Shown here: positions 27,156 to 37,115 of the stretch, one piece after another | Numbering within the stretch: the stretch's first letter is position 1 | Layout of the letters: each line of letters begins with the position of its first letter | Assembly (NCBI GenBank): GCA_050951465.1 | Contig: JBMNJC010000025.1 | Span: forward strand, 124,001 to 188,000 | From: JAAZHD01 sp012510895 | Lineage (GTDB): Bacteria; Bacillota; Clostridia; Caldicoprobacterales; DTU083 | Direction: 5' to 3' | DNA length: 64,000 nucleotides | The notes under the pieces: generated by a model | Seen by the model: the letters and a program-made list of their open reading frames with translations, nothing else | What the model was told of the DNA's origin: nothing | Databases searched by the model: none | Translations under genes and position numbers: made by a program

Positions 27156-27933
27156 TATTGATTTCCTCCCCTAAATAAGCTTTAATAACCTGCTTATTTG
27201 ATCGGACTTCTTCCGGCGCACCTTCTGCTATAAGCAAGCCATGATCCAGAACAAAAATGCGCTTGCATATCCTCATTACCAATGACATATCATGCTCAAT
27301 CAACAGAATAGTTAAATTAAACTGTTCGCGGATCCAATGAATGATATCAGTTAATTGTGTTGTTTCTGCTGGGTTCATCCCTGCTGCAGGTTCATCTAAT
27401 AGTAGCAAGCTTGGTTGAGTGGCTAATGCCCTTGCAATTTCTAAGTGGCGCTGTTCGCCATAAGGCAAGTTTTTAGCCAATTCATAAGCTTTATGATCTA
27501 ATTTCATTATTCGAAGAAGTTCATAACTTTCTTCTATCAATCGTTTTTCTTCTCTCTTGTAAGAGGGCAAATGGAATAATCCCGAAAACAGACCATAGTT
27601 CATATTCTGATGCATAGCAATACAAACGTTATCCAAAACAGTCAGTTCTCTGAATAAGCGAATGTTTTGAAAAGTTCTTGCAATACCAGCATTGCAAATT
27701 GCATTAGGTTTAAGCCCTTGAATCTCTTTTTCCTGTCCATTTATATTAAGTCTAATTCTTCCGCTGGTAGGTGCATATATTCCGGTTAAGAGATTAAAAA
27801 CTGTAGTTTTCCCTGCACCGTTAGGGCCTATTAATCCAACTAATTCGCCTTTCCTCAAACCCATATTAAAATTGGAAACTGCAGTTAGGCCTCCAAAAGA
27901 TTTTGTTAGTTTTTCTACTTGCAGAATTGTCAT
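27148..27933 (-). CDS. livG: Branched-chain amino acid ABC transporter ATPase LivG
   Basis: 261 residues. Walker A GPNGAGKTTV, LivG-specific GIARTFQNIRLF, LPYGEQRHLEIARAL signature, LLLLDEPAAGMNP and LLIEHDMSLVM. Pairs with LivF to drive the LivHM permease. Adjacent to livM with no gap. Confidence 0.95.
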   Translation of the reverse strand: MTILQVEKLTKSFGGLTAVSNFNMGLRKGELVGLIGPNGAGKTTVFNLLTGIYAPTSGRIRLNINGQEKEIQGLKPNAICNAGIARTFQNIRLFRELTVLDNVCIAMHQNMNYGLFSGLFHLPSYKREEKRLIEESYELLRIMKLDHKAYELAKNLPYGEQRHLEIARALATQPSLLLLDEPAAGMNPAETTQLTDIIHWIREQFNLTILLIEHDMSLVMRICKRIFVLDHGLLIAEGAPEEVRSNKQVIKAYLGEEINNA

Positions 27934-28905
27934 TTATTCACTTTCCTTTCTAAAGGCTAATGATTTTCCTAAATCTCTAAACATTTTAAAAGAAAGCTCT
28001 TTAGACCCCATTAGCCCCTGAGGACGGAAAATCATTATGATTATCAATATTAAGGAATATACAATCATCTGAAGTTCAGAAATATCCTGCAAAACCACAG
28101 AAATCAATGCAAGTAAAATAGCTGCAAGTATAGATCCTGAAATACTTCCCAAACCTCCTAAAACTACAATAACCAGCACATCTATCGATTTTAAGAAGTC
28201 AAAAGTACCTGGATCAATGTAATAAAAGTAAGCCGCATATAATCCGCCGGCTATTCCGGCAAAGAAAGCACCCATTGTAAATGACATTACTTTATATCTG
28301 GTTGTATTGATTCCCATAGCCTCAGCAGCAATTTCATCTTCACGGATAGAAATACAAGCCCTTCCGTGAGAAGATTTCAAAAAGTTTGAAATCAGGACTA
28401 TGGTGCTTACTACAAACAAATAAAGAAAAAACCAGTTTGTAAACCTGGGAATACCACTTAGTCCTGCAGCGCCGTTAGTAATTTTAATGTTTATAAATAC
28501 TACTCTTATTATCTCAGACATACCTAGCGTAGCAATTGCAAGATAATCTCCCCGTAAACGCAAAGTAGGCAATCCAACCAAGAAGCCGATTAACGAAGCT
28601 AAAACAGCGCCTAAAAGCAAACCAAGCAAAAAACCCCCAATAGTTGGCAACCGTAAGAGTACAATAGCGCAGGAATAGGCACCGATGGACATGAAACCTG
28701 CATGTCCCAAAGAAAATTGTCCGGTAAAACCAGTAATCAAATTCAAGCTGACTGCAAGTATTATATTAATACATATAGTTGCAATCGTTGCCTGTAGATA
28801 ATCATTAATGATACCTACTTGAGCCAGTAATTGTACTAAGGCAAAGGTGAGGAGAATAAAAACCCACTTCCTCATAGCTGTAACTTTATTCCATATTTTT
28901 TTCAT
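27934..28905 (-). CDS. livM: Branched-chain amino acid ABC transporter permease LivM
   Basis: 323 residues with about nine hydrophobic helices. Family segments: NLITGFTGQFSLGHAGFMSIGAY, LRGDYLAIATLGMSEIIR, GRACISIREDEIAAEAMGIN and VVLGGLGSISGSILAA. Start lies 2 bp from the livH stop. Confidence 0.94.
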   Translation of the reverse strand: MKKIWNKVTAMRKWVFILLTFALVQLLAQVGIINDYLQATIATICINIILAVSLNLITGFTGQFSLGHAGFMSIGAYSCAIVLLRLPTIGGFLLGLLLGAVLASLIGFLVGLPTLRLRGDYLAIATLGMSEIIRVVFINIKITNGAAGLSGIPRFTNWFFLYLFVVSTIVLISNFLKSSHGRACISIREDEIAAEAMGINTTRYKVMSFTMGAFFAGIAGGLYAAYFYYIDPGTFDFLKSIDVLVIVVLGGLGSISGSILAAILLALISVVLQDISELQMIVYSLILIIIMIFRPQGLMGSKELSFKMFRDLGKSLAFRKESE

Positions 28906-28907
28906 AG

Positions 28908-29798
28908 CTACACCTTCTCCCCAATATTTTTGCCCATAATCCCGCTCGGCTTTAGTATTAAAATCAAGATAAGTATGGCAAACACTACTGCATCTCTATA
29001 CATGGAGCTGCCATATCCTGAAACAAATACTTCAATTATTCCGATAAGATATCCACCCATCATTGCCCCGGGAATAATACCAATACCACCAAGCACTGCC
29101 GCTACGAAAGCTTTCAAGCCTGGCATGGTACCCATCAGTGGATTAATTGAGTTATAGTATATACCAACTAAAACGCCGGCTGCACCTGCTAATGCGGAGC
29201 CTAAAGCAAAAGTAAATGAAATCGTACTATCCACATTAATTCCCATCAGCTGTGCTGCGTCCTTGTCCAGTGATACTGCTCGCATAGCTTTGCCTATACG
29301 GGTATTCTTTACTATGACCTGTAAAGCTGTCATCAAAACAATAGTTGTAATAACTATAATTATCTGCTGCATACTGATTAACGTATTGCCATATTTAAAG
29401 CGCTTAGCCATTAATCCGGTCAATGGAGGATAGGTGCGTACATTTGCACCGACAAAGAACATGGTACCATACTGTAGAAACAGGGATACCCCGATGGCTG
29501 TTATTAAAACTGCTATACGAGTTGCATTACGTAAAGGTTTATACGCTATTTTTTCAATGCAAATACCAACTATCATGCATAATATAATTGCTATAAAAAG
29601 CGATGGCAAAAAGCCAAGTTTTAGGGTGGTCATACAAAAATAGCCTATATAGGCACCTAACATATAGATGTCACCATGAGCAAAGTTTATTAGCTTTATA
29701 ATTCCATACACCATAGTATATCCCAAAGCAATAAGTGCATAAATACTGCCTAGTGATATTCCGTTTATAATTTGCTGGATTAACTGGTCCAAACCCAT
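28908..29798 (-). CDS. livH: Branched-chain amino acid ABC transporter permease LivH
   Basis: 296 residues, eight or so helices. INGISLGSIYALIALGYTMVYGIIKLINFAHGD start, AVSLDKDAAQLMGINVD and VAAVLGGIGIIPGAMMGG are classical. First permease gene after the binding-protein gene, from which it is separated by 119 bp containing a hairpin. Confidence 0.94.
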   Translation of the reverse strand: MGLDQLIQQIINGISLGSIYALIALGYTMVYGIIKLINFAHGDIYMLGAYIGYFCMTTLKLGFLPSLFIAIILCMIVGICIEKIAYKPLRNATRIAVLITAIGVSLFLQYGTMFFVGANVRTYPPLTGLMAKRFKYGNTLISMQQIIIVITTIVLMTALQVIVKNTRIGKAMRAVSLDKDAAQLMGINVDSTISFTFALGSALAGAAGVLVGIYYNSINPLMGTMPGLKAFVAAVLGGIGIIPGAMMGGYLIGIIEVFVSGYGSSMYRDAVVFAILILILILKPSGIMGKNIGEKV

Positions 29799-29840
29799 CC
29801 CCTTCTTTCATTTTACCGCCTCTTAAGATAAAACAGACAT

Positions 29841-29869
29841 AAGTGAGGGCATAGAAAGCTCCCTCACTT
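29841..29869 (-). terminator. Intra-operon attenuator hairpin between the binding protein gene and livH
   Basis: AAGTGAGGG/CCCTCACTT, perfect 9-bp stem, 11-nt loop, followed by ATGTCTGTTTTATC on the minus strand. Such partial terminators keep the binding protein more abundant than the permease. Confidence 0.6.
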
Positions 29870-29917
29870 ATTAGTTCTACCAAAAATTCGACTAAAAGTA
29901 AATGTAAAACATTAAAA

Positions 29918-31078
29918 TTAATCCAAACTTAATCTCTCGCTGGAATGCTGTACTCCATCCTTCAACTCAATAACTACAATAGCTTTTACAGGATTATGGA
30001 ACTCATCTATGCTGAAACTACCAGTTACACCGTTGAAATCAGTAGTGGACTCGAGTGCTTTCTTAACTGCTTCTCCTGTCAATGATTCTGCTCGTTCAAT
30101 GCCATTTACCACAAACATTGCTAAATCATAACCCAAGGCATTAAATGCATCTGGTTGTTTATTATATTTCTTTTCAAATTCCTTAATAAAGTCCTGAACT
30201 ACAGGATCCTGATCCAGGGAAGAGTAATGATTAGAGAAATAAATGTCATTTAATGCATCTTTACCGGCTAAGTTCACCAGTTCCGGAGAATCAAATCCGT
30301 CTGCACCAAGTATCGGAACATCAATGCCCAGATCTCTTGCCTGTTTTATAATTAGACCTGCTTCATTATAGTATCCCGGGATAAATATTACATCAAAATC
30401 AAGGTCTCTTATTTTAGTTAAAATTGAATTAAAATCCGTATCTCCTGACACATATGCCTCTTGTGCAACTATTGTTCCACCGTTGGCTTCAAAAGTATTA
30501 ACGAAGTTTGCAGCTAAACCTTTGCCATAATCACTGGAACTATCCATTATAACTACAGCTTTTGTTTTGCTGAGATTATTTAGTGCGTAGTTAGCCATAG
30601 CGGTTCCTTGGTAGGAATCACTAAAACAGATACGGAATGCATATTCCTGTACACTCCCGTCGGGATTGACAGTAACATCGTCAGCTGTTGCGGAACCGGA
30701 AATGACAGGAACCTTGTTCTGATTGGCAACTGGTATAGTAGCTTTAAAAGCACCGGATGTAGCCGGTCCCATTACTGCAAGTACCTTATCCTGAGTCATT
30801 AATCTTGTAGCTAAGCTCGTAGCATTTGCTGATTTGGACTCATTGTCATACTTTACAAGTTCGATCAACTTTCCATTAATACCGCCAGCCTCGTTAACCT
30901 TATTTATTGCCAGCTCTATACCCTCAACCGAGCTCTGACCATAGGTTGCTGTTTCGCCGCTGAGCTCATAATTGACTCCTATTAAAATCTTGTCAGATTT
31001 GCTTGAAGACTGAGTGCAACCTGTAATCAGGGCGATAATAAGCATAACGGTTAATGCAAGTAAAATTGTTTTCTTCAT
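29918..31078 (-). CDS. Branched-chain amino acid-binding lipoprotein (LivJ/LivK type)
   Basis: 386 residues. Lipoprotein signal (LTVMLIIALITGC), then a type I periplasmic-binding fold: ILIGVNYELSGETATYGQSSVEGIELAINKVNEAGGING, AVMGPATSGAFKA, and GADGFDSPELV. Start follows AAAGGAG. Ligand most likely Leu/Ile/Val by operon context. Confidence 0.93.
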   Translation of the reverse strand: MKKTILLALTVMLIIALITGCTQSSSKSDKILIGVNYELSGETATYGQSSVEGIELAINKVNEAGGINGKLIELVKYDNESKSANATSLATRLMTQDKVLAVMGPATSGAFKATIPVANQNKVPVISGSATADDVTVNPDGSVQEYAFRICFSDSYQGTAMANYALNNLSKTKAVVIMDSSSDYGKGLAANFVNTFEANGGTIVAQEAYVSGDTDFNSILTKIRDLDFDVIFIPGYYNEAGLIIKQARDLGIDVPILGADGFDSPELVNLAGKDALNDIYFSNHYSSLDQDPVVQDFIKEFEKKYNKQPDAFNALGYDLAMFVVNGIERAESLTGEAVKKALESTTDFNGVTGSFSIDEFHNPVKAIVVIELKDGVQHSSERLSLD

Positions 31079-31410
31079 CTCATCATCTCCTTTAATAAAT
31101 ATACTAAAATAATATTCTAAATATTACTATATGCCTTTATCGCTGTCAATAGCAGATAAGGCATATAGCTTATTCCTTCGTATATATCTGCCTATCAATA
31201 AAAATAAGAAAACCATGTCCCTTTATTCATCAATAAGCATAATCATTCATACACAAATAAAGAATAATATAAACAAGGAAATGAAAAATTTTCTATATAT
31301 AACCCCTCACTTACAAAAACGATTTTGCCTTTGTTATATTATCACATTACTATGCTAAAGTAAATACCAATAAATTAACCAAAATAATGCAAAAAAACAG
31401 CTGGCTATTA
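31079..31410 (-). promoter_or_regulatory. Leader region of the liv operon with a strong hairpin
   Basis: 332 bp without a gene. A long hairpin lies at 31127-31168 (CTATATGCC/GGCATATAG plus TTATC/GATAA with one bulge), about 50 nt before the start codon and with no T-run, so it is not a plain terminator. No T-box core sequence or known riboswitch was recognised. The rest is AT-rich and holds no convincing ORF. Confidence 0.45.
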
Positions 31411-32592
31411 TCAAGGTATTCGTCCGTTAATAGCCATTTCCAATCTTATGAAAGCTTGCTCTAATACGGATTTTGGACAAGCTATAATCATGCGCTGAAA
31501 ACCTCTTCCTTCTTCACCAAATATTGTACCTTTATTCAACAAAATACCTGCTTTGTTAAAAATTATATCTTCCAATTCTTCCTCAGTCTTATTTAGCTTC
31601 CTAAAATCCAGCCAGATAAGATAAGTACCCTCTAGTTCAATCAGGTTGATATTAGGTATATATGTATGCAAGTAATCCTTAATAAATTTTATATTGTTTT
31701 CAAGATACTCAATCAGTTGTTTCAACCATTCTTCGCCATGCTCATATGCAGCTTGGCATGCAATCAGTCCCATGGTATTGGGTTGAGACATGCCGCTGTT
31801 TTCTATCTCTGCTATAAACTTGTTTCGCATATTCTTATTCTTAATAAAGATATTGGATGTTCTGAGTCCTGCCAAATTGAAAGTTTTACTTGGTGCCGTG
31901 CAAATTATACTGTTATCCAGGAACTCTGGCTTAATGCTTCCAAAAACGTAATGTTTATTCCCCTTATAAACAAAATCGCAATGTATCTCATCTGATATGA
32001 CAGTTACATTATATTTCATGCAAATTTCGCCTACACGTAAGAGTTCTTCTTTCGTCCATACCCTGCCGACAGGATTATGCGGACTGCATAAAATAAACAA
32101 TTTAACATTTTCTTTCTTGATTTTGTATTCTATATCATCAAAGTCCATCTCATATCTGCCTTCTTTAAGTAAAAGCGGACTATTAATTAGTTTTCGTTTA
32201 TTCTGTGTAATAATTTTTGTAAAAGGATAGTAAACCGGTCTTTGTATAAGAACTGCATCCCCTTCATTGGTTAGCGCACGTATGGAAATGGCAATAGCAT
32301 CAACCACTCCCGGCACCGGTACCAGCCAGGAAGGTTCAGTTGTCCAGTCAAATCTATTTTTATACCAATTATGTACCGCCTTGAAGTAATTTTCATTGAT
32401 ACTGGTGTAACCAAATATGCCATGCCGGGCAGCTTTTACCAATTCGTCTACTACTGCAGGAAGCGTTCTGAAATCCATATCTGCTACCCAGAGTGGTATG
32501 ATATCTTCTGATTTACTTCTATTTCGCGATATATCATATTTTACGGAGTTCGTACCTTTTCTTTCTATTATTTCATCAAAGTTATATTTCAT
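31411..32592 (-). CDS. MalY/PatB family PLP-dependent cystathionine beta-lyase
   Basis: 393 residues. MalY/PatB hallmarks: IPLWVADMDF near the N-terminus, NEGDAVLIQRPVYYPF, CSPHNPVGRVW, VISDEIHCDFVY, PLP lysine in TAPSKTFNLAGLRTSN and a C-terminal GEEGRGFQRM. Cleaves C-S bonds of cystathionine or cysteine-type substrates. SD AAAGGTG. Lies 29 bp after the MATE gene, probably co-transcribed. Confidence 0.92.
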   Translation of the reverse strand: MKYNFDEIIERKGTNSVKYDISRNRSKSEDIIPLWVADMDFRTLPAVVDELVKAARHGIFGYTSINENYFKAVHNWYKNRFDWTTEPSWLVPVPGVVDAIAISIRALTNEGDAVLIQRPVYYPFTKIITQNKRKLINSPLLLKEGRYEMDFDDIEYKIKKENVKLFILCSPHNPVGRVWTKEELLRVGEICMKYNVTVISDEIHCDFVYKGNKHYVFGSIKPEFLDNSIICTAPSKTFNLAGLRTSNIFIKNKNMRNKFIAEIENSGMSQPNTMGLIACQAAYEHGEEWLKQLIEYLENNIKFIKDYLHTYIPNINLIELEGTYLIWLDFRKLNKTEEELEDIIFNKAGILLNKGTIFGEEGRGFQRMIIACPKSVLEQAFIRLEMAINGRIP

Positions 32593-32621
32593 AGCTGCAC
32601 CTTTCCATCATGGTATTAAAA

Positions 32622-34109
32622 TCATATCCGGATGCTCTTCCATTTCCCCGTATTATATCTTAGCAGAACTAATAAAGAACGTAATGCCTGATCAGCTATC
32701 AAAGCAAACCAAGCGCCATCTAAACCTAAACTAAAGAAATTTATAAGCATGAAAGCCAGACCCGGCCTGATAATCAGTACCGTTATAAAGCTAATAACAG
32801 CAGTAGCTCTGGTATCACCTGCACCTCTTAAGGCACCTGCCAGAATAAACTGTGAAGACTGCAGCGGCTGCACCAATGCTACATATTTTAAGATCCTTGT
32901 TCCTTGTACAATAACATCTGCTTCATTAGTATATAATCCTACTATAGGCCTTCCCAAAAAGAAAAAGGTCAGACCTAAAAGAATGGAAAAGGACATTCCC
33001 AGTCTCCTGGTACGGCTGGCATAGGCCTGAGCCATATCAGGACGACGCTTGCCCAGACTTTGACCTACTAATGATGTGCCTGAAACAGAAAATGCCTGCC
33101 CATTCATAAAAGACATTGCCTGAATATTCATAGCAATTTGATGTGTGGCATATGCAACAGTGCCAAGGGAAGCCACCGTTTTGACATACAAAATCATTCC
33201 TGCTCTCATAAAAACCTGTTCTACAAGTGCTGGAATGCCGATTTTAAAAATAGATTTTATAACTCGTAAATTCGGCTTAAAACCTTCTTTGAACCTAAGA
33301 GACAAATAATGCCTTCCACGCAGAATTGCTCCCAAAGCCAATAAAAAAGCTACAAATTGGCCTATGATGGTAGCCAGGGACGCTCCTATAACACCCATTT
33401 TAGGAAAACCAAAATGACCATGAATCAGTAAATAATTAAAAATTACGTTAACAACATTAGAGGCCAGATTATACATCATGGTAACTCTTGAACTGCCTAC
33501 ACCGCGTAAGGTTGCAGTCATTGTACTTGTTAATGCCAGAAAAACGAATCCTAACATCTGAATCTTAAGATATATAGTACCCTGTTCTAAAGTAATAGCT
33601 TCTGCTGCACCCATAAAACGTATCATAGGTTCGGATGCTATGTAGCCTACTATAGAACCAATTACTGAAAGAATAAAAGTAATAAGCAGTGCCTGCCTTA
33701 ATACCATATTAGCTTTTTGGGGCGAACCTTCTCCCTTATATCTGGCAACCAAAGCAGTTGCTCCTACATTCATAGCCATAAACATTATCATTAATAAAAA
33801 TTTGGGCTGAGTTGTCAAACCGACCGAAGTTATTGCCCAAGAACCTAGTCCGCCTACCATCATCATATCAACCATCGATGTTAATTGTGTAAGGGTTAAT
33901 TCTACAAATGACGGCCAAGCAATCTTTACTACATCGCGATACAGCATTTTTTCGCTTACGCCATCCGGAACAGCTTTACTGGCTTTTTCATCAGATCCAT
34001 AATCATTTATTTCATCACCTGGTTCCACCATATCAAGCGCCATTTTATACTCTTTCTTAACCTTGTTTCTATTTTGCCAAGGCAATAAGCTGCGTAAATT
34101 AACTCCCAC
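32622..34109 (-). CDS. MATE family multidrug efflux transporter
   Basis: Up to 495 residues, twelve hydrophobic helices with duplicated halves (..DVVKIAWPSFVELTLTQLTSMVDMMMVG.. and ..KSIFKIGIPALVEQVFMRAGMILYVKTV..), a NorM-like arrangement. The listed start is a GTG with no clear ribosome site; an ATG at about 34043 (MALDMVEPG) is an alternative and keeps all helices. Substrate not predictable. Confidence 0.9.
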   Translation of the reverse strand: MGVNLRSLLPWQNRNKVKKEYKMALDMVEPGDEINDYGSDEKASKAVPDGVSEKMLYRDVVKIAWPSFVELTLTQLTSMVDMMMVGGLGSWAITSVGLTTQPKFLLMIMFMAMNVGATALVARYKGEGSPQKANMVLRQALLITFILSVIGSIVGYIASEPMIRFMGAAEAITLEQGTIYLKIQMLGFVFLALTSTMTATLRGVGSSRVTMMYNLASNVVNVIFNYLLIHGHFGFPKMGVIGASLATIIGQFVAFLLALGAILRGRHYLSLRFKEGFKPNLRVIKSIFKIGIPALVEQVFMRAGMILYVKTVASLGTVAYATHQIAMNIQAMSFMNGQAFSVSGTSLVGQSLGKRRPDMAQAYASRTRRLGMSFSILLGLTFFFLGRPIVGLYTNEADVIVQGTRILKYVALVQPLQSSQFILAGALRGAGDTRATAVISFITVLIIRPGLAFMLINFFSLGLDGAWFALIADQALRSLLVLLRYNTGKWKSIRI

Positions 34110-34375
34110 TTGATTAATTCACACCTTTACATATATTGTTTATGTATTAACGCACTTTCTATCATAACATGTTTTACTGATATCTGTCCATTTAATTATT
34201 TATACGTATAAATTATTATGTAAATTGATACAGTTACTATTTACAATGTTCCATAAAATCTACAATGCTTAAACCCTGGCTAAAGTCACCAGGGTTGTCA
34301 GCGAGAAAAATTAAAAATTTAAAGAAGGAAAATTTATTCCATTATACTTTTGTCTTATATATTCCCTGATATAAA
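34110..34375. other. Gap between MATE gene and IS256 copy B
   Basis: 266 bp, very AT-rich. The only structure is a perfect hairpin AACCCTGG/CCAGGGTT (34272-34279 with 34289-34296), without a following T-run on either strand. The left-hand target duplication of IS256 copy B is at 34368-34375. Confidence 0.4.
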
Positions 34376-35944
34376 AAGTCAAGTCCATATTAGTGTGTAA
34401 ATTTACTCGGTTACTAAGCAAGTGTCTAAACCATCTGCACCAAAGCGTTTATGCCGCGAAAGCTGTTGACGATGAGTACATGGCATGTTAGGCTAGTCGG
34501 CCGGGCATCACTACACCAACGTCAGGCTTATCTATCATTGTGGAGTGATGGCCTTGATGCCTACAAACATGCCATGGGAGGCTCGTTGTCAACAGACCGT
34601 GGAATAAATGCGGTTATCCTGGGAAGCGATTTATGCAGCAGTGCCGTCCTCTGAGTCATTAGCGTGAACAGTTTGATAAATAAAGCTCCATATCAAAATA
34701 TTTGCGCCCTGTCTGCCATTTTTCGTCCTGCTCCATTAAAAGAGCTCCCATTAACCCGGATAACAGATGCCTCATTGGGGAAGATCCGAATAACCCGCCT
34801 CTCGGCGACGGATTTCCTCATTAAGCCTCTCTACTCCATTGGTGGTACGAAGACGCTTCCTGTACCTAAGAGGCAAAGCTAAAACGGCAGTAATATCGTC
34901 AAAAGCTTCGTCCAATAGATCTGTGGCTTTTGGTGCCTTGGCTTCATACTTTGCGATAATCTGGTTTCGAACTTTGCGGGCACTCTCGAGATCGACAGAC
35001 TCGTATAGCTGGCGCAGTTCTTCCTTGATTTCTGGCTGCAATGCCTTAGGTGCATGGTCCAACATGTTCCTGGAGAAGTGGGTTTGACAACGCTGCCAGC
35101 TAGCTTCCTGAAAGTGTTTTCTTACAGCCTTAACAAGGCCTTTGTGATCGTCGGAAGTAATCAGGTGGACATCTTTTAGTCCCCGTTCTTTTAAAGATCC
35201 AAAGAACTCACCCCAGCTGCTTTCAGACTCACTGTTTGCTATCTGAAATCCGATTACCTCACGATGCCCTTGCTCGTTGATGCCAATGGCAATCAGTAAC
35301 CCTCTGGATTGTATACGCTTGTTTCCACGAACTTTTACATATATGGCATCCACCATTAAAAAGGGGTAATGACTTTCCAGAGGCCGTGTTCTGAACGCAT
35401 TCACCATTGGATCCAGGTTCTTGCAAAGAGTGGAGATAGTCGACTTTGAAAACTTCTTACCACAGAGCTCTTCAGTAATCGACTCAACCTTTCGAGTGGA
35501 AACTCCGTTAATGACCATCTCCATCATTGCTAACACCAGTGCCTGCTCGCTCCGTTGATAGCGCATAAAAAGCTCTGTGCTGAACTGTCCGTTGCGATGT
35601 CGGGGTACTCTTAATGTAAGTGTACCAACTCGAGTAGTTAGTTGTCTTTCTCTAGTTCCATTACGATAGGCGGTCCTTTCTTCCGTCCTTTCATAAGGGT
35701 CAGCACCTAGCTGTTCTGAAGATTGTGCCAAGAGTACCTGGTTGAAGATTTCCTCTAACAGTTTAGAAAATGCTTCATCCCTGCCATTTGACAAAAAAAG
35801 CCCGTGCAAAAGTTCCTCGGTTATTGTAATATTAAACTGAGCCATGGTTCATCCTCCTCGGTTTGGTATTTGTGAGCACTTATATTTTAACCGAGGTATG
35901 AGTTATGGCTCAACTCATTTTTACACCATTATATAGACTTAATC
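34376..35944 (-). mobile_element. IS256-family insertion sequence, copy B
   Basis: 1,569 bp, nearly identical to copy A. Target duplication GATATAAA at 34368-34375 and 35945-35952. Its 3 extra bases are three separate single-base insertions, all in the 3' part of the transposase gene, plus one substitution near 35347. Confidence 0.93.
34631..35845 (-). pseudogene. IS256 transposase with frameshifts
   Basis: Identical to copy A for about 345 residues (one change, Thr to the canonical Ala after the first catalytic Asp), then an extra C near 34799 moves the frame and gives a stop at 34772. Further extra bases at about 34757 (C) and 34678 (A) bring the frame back too late. The truncated 357-residue product loses the last 50 residues. 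All three changes lengthen short runs of one base, so sequencing error is possible. Confidence 0.85.
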
Positions 35945-35989
35945 GATATAAAATTGTGAATAATATTTAAACTTTGTAATTATTGAAGA

Positions 35990-36856
35990 TCATTTTTCAT
36001 AGTACTTAATCAGAGCTTGAGTGCCGAGATCGGTTAAATTTTGATTATCAGCCAGATCCTCATACATGGATAAAACTTCTTTCAGGATCCTCAAGCCTAA
36101 ATTCATGTTTTCCGCTTCTTCCATGGCAATAGTCATATCCTTAATAAAGTGCTTTATGTAAAAACCAGGAGCATAATCTTTTCTTATTATTATAGGTGCT
36201 AAATTACTCATCTGCCAGCTGCCTGCAGCTCCAGCTGATATGCTTTCCAACATAGTCTGTAAATTCAGCCCGGCAGCGCGTCCATATGATAAGGCTTCGC
36301 ATACACCAGCTAAAGTACCTGCAATAGCAATTTGATTGGCCATTTTAGTATGCTGACCGGATCCTGCTCCACCCGCATATACAATTTGTTTTCCCATAGC
36401 TTGAAGGATCGGCAGACAAGTTTCAAAAACTTCTTTATCTCCACCAACCATAATGGAGAGCGCACCATCTCTTGCTCCTATATCCCCCCCTGAAACAGGA
36501 GCATCCAATGAATATAACTGCTTGCTTAAAGCAATATCGTATATACGCTTGCTTAGTTTCGGACTAGTTGTAGTCATATCTATAAGATATGTACCTGGTG
36601 TTGCGTTTTCCAAAATCCCAGTTGCACCAAAATAAACATCTTCCACATCTTTAGGATAACCTACCATAGTTACTACCGCTTCTATATTTTTTACACATTC
36701 GATTATTGTATCACACCATACAGCGCCTTCTTTTATTACTTCTTCTGCTTTCCCTTTTGTCCTGGTGTAAATGTAAACCGAGAATCCTTTTTTCATTAAG
36801 TTTCTTACCATTGATTTCCCCATTACACCTACACCAATAAAACCTACGTTTTTCAT
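35990..36856 (-). CDS. NAD(P)-dependent beta-hydroxyacid dehydrogenase (3-hydroxyisobutyrate dehydrogenase family)
   Basis: 288 residues. N-terminal Rossmann motif GFIGVGVMGKSM, substrate segment DAPVSGGDIGARDGAL, catalytic Lys in GSGQHTKMANQIAI. The family includes 3-hydroxyisobutyrate, tartronate semialdehyde and glyoxylate/succinic semialdehyde reductases; substrate not assignable. AGAAGGTGATGGA precedes the ATG. Stands alone between IS elements. Confidence 0.9.
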   Translation of the reverse strand: MKNVGFIGVGVMGKSMVRNLMKKGFSVYIYTRTKGKAEEVIKEGAVWCDTIIECVKNIEAVVTMVGYPKDVEDVYFGATGILENATPGTYLIDMTTTSPKLSKRIYDIALSKQLYSLDAPVSGGDIGARDGALSIMVGGDKEVFETCLPILQAMGKQIVYAGGAGSGQHTKMANQIAIAGTLAGVCEALSYGRAAGLNLQTMLESISAGAAGSWQMSNLAPIIIRKDYAPGFYIKHFIKDMTIAMEEAENMNLGLRILKEVLSMYEDLADNQNLTDLGTQALIKYYEK

Positions 36857-37115
36857 TCCATCACCTTCTTTAAATCTTAAAATCTAAAAACTATTGTATA
36901 TTCAAATGTTATTTTATCAAATATCAGAGATAAAGAACATGAGATAATTTCATAGAGACGCTTTTTTTCAATGAAACGAAGTAGTATATCCTTAAATACT
37001 TGAAAGAAAAAATGATCTCACATATGCAAAGAAAGAGTTTAATTACTTTCAACACTTATCACCCAAAAAAGGGCATATAATCTTTTAAATAATTATAATA
37101 CTTAAAAAATCTTAT

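Noticed and set aside
34272..34296. Riboswitch upstream of the MATE gene
   Set aside because: Only one simple 8-bp hairpin; no conserved core of any known riboswitch class and no terminator.
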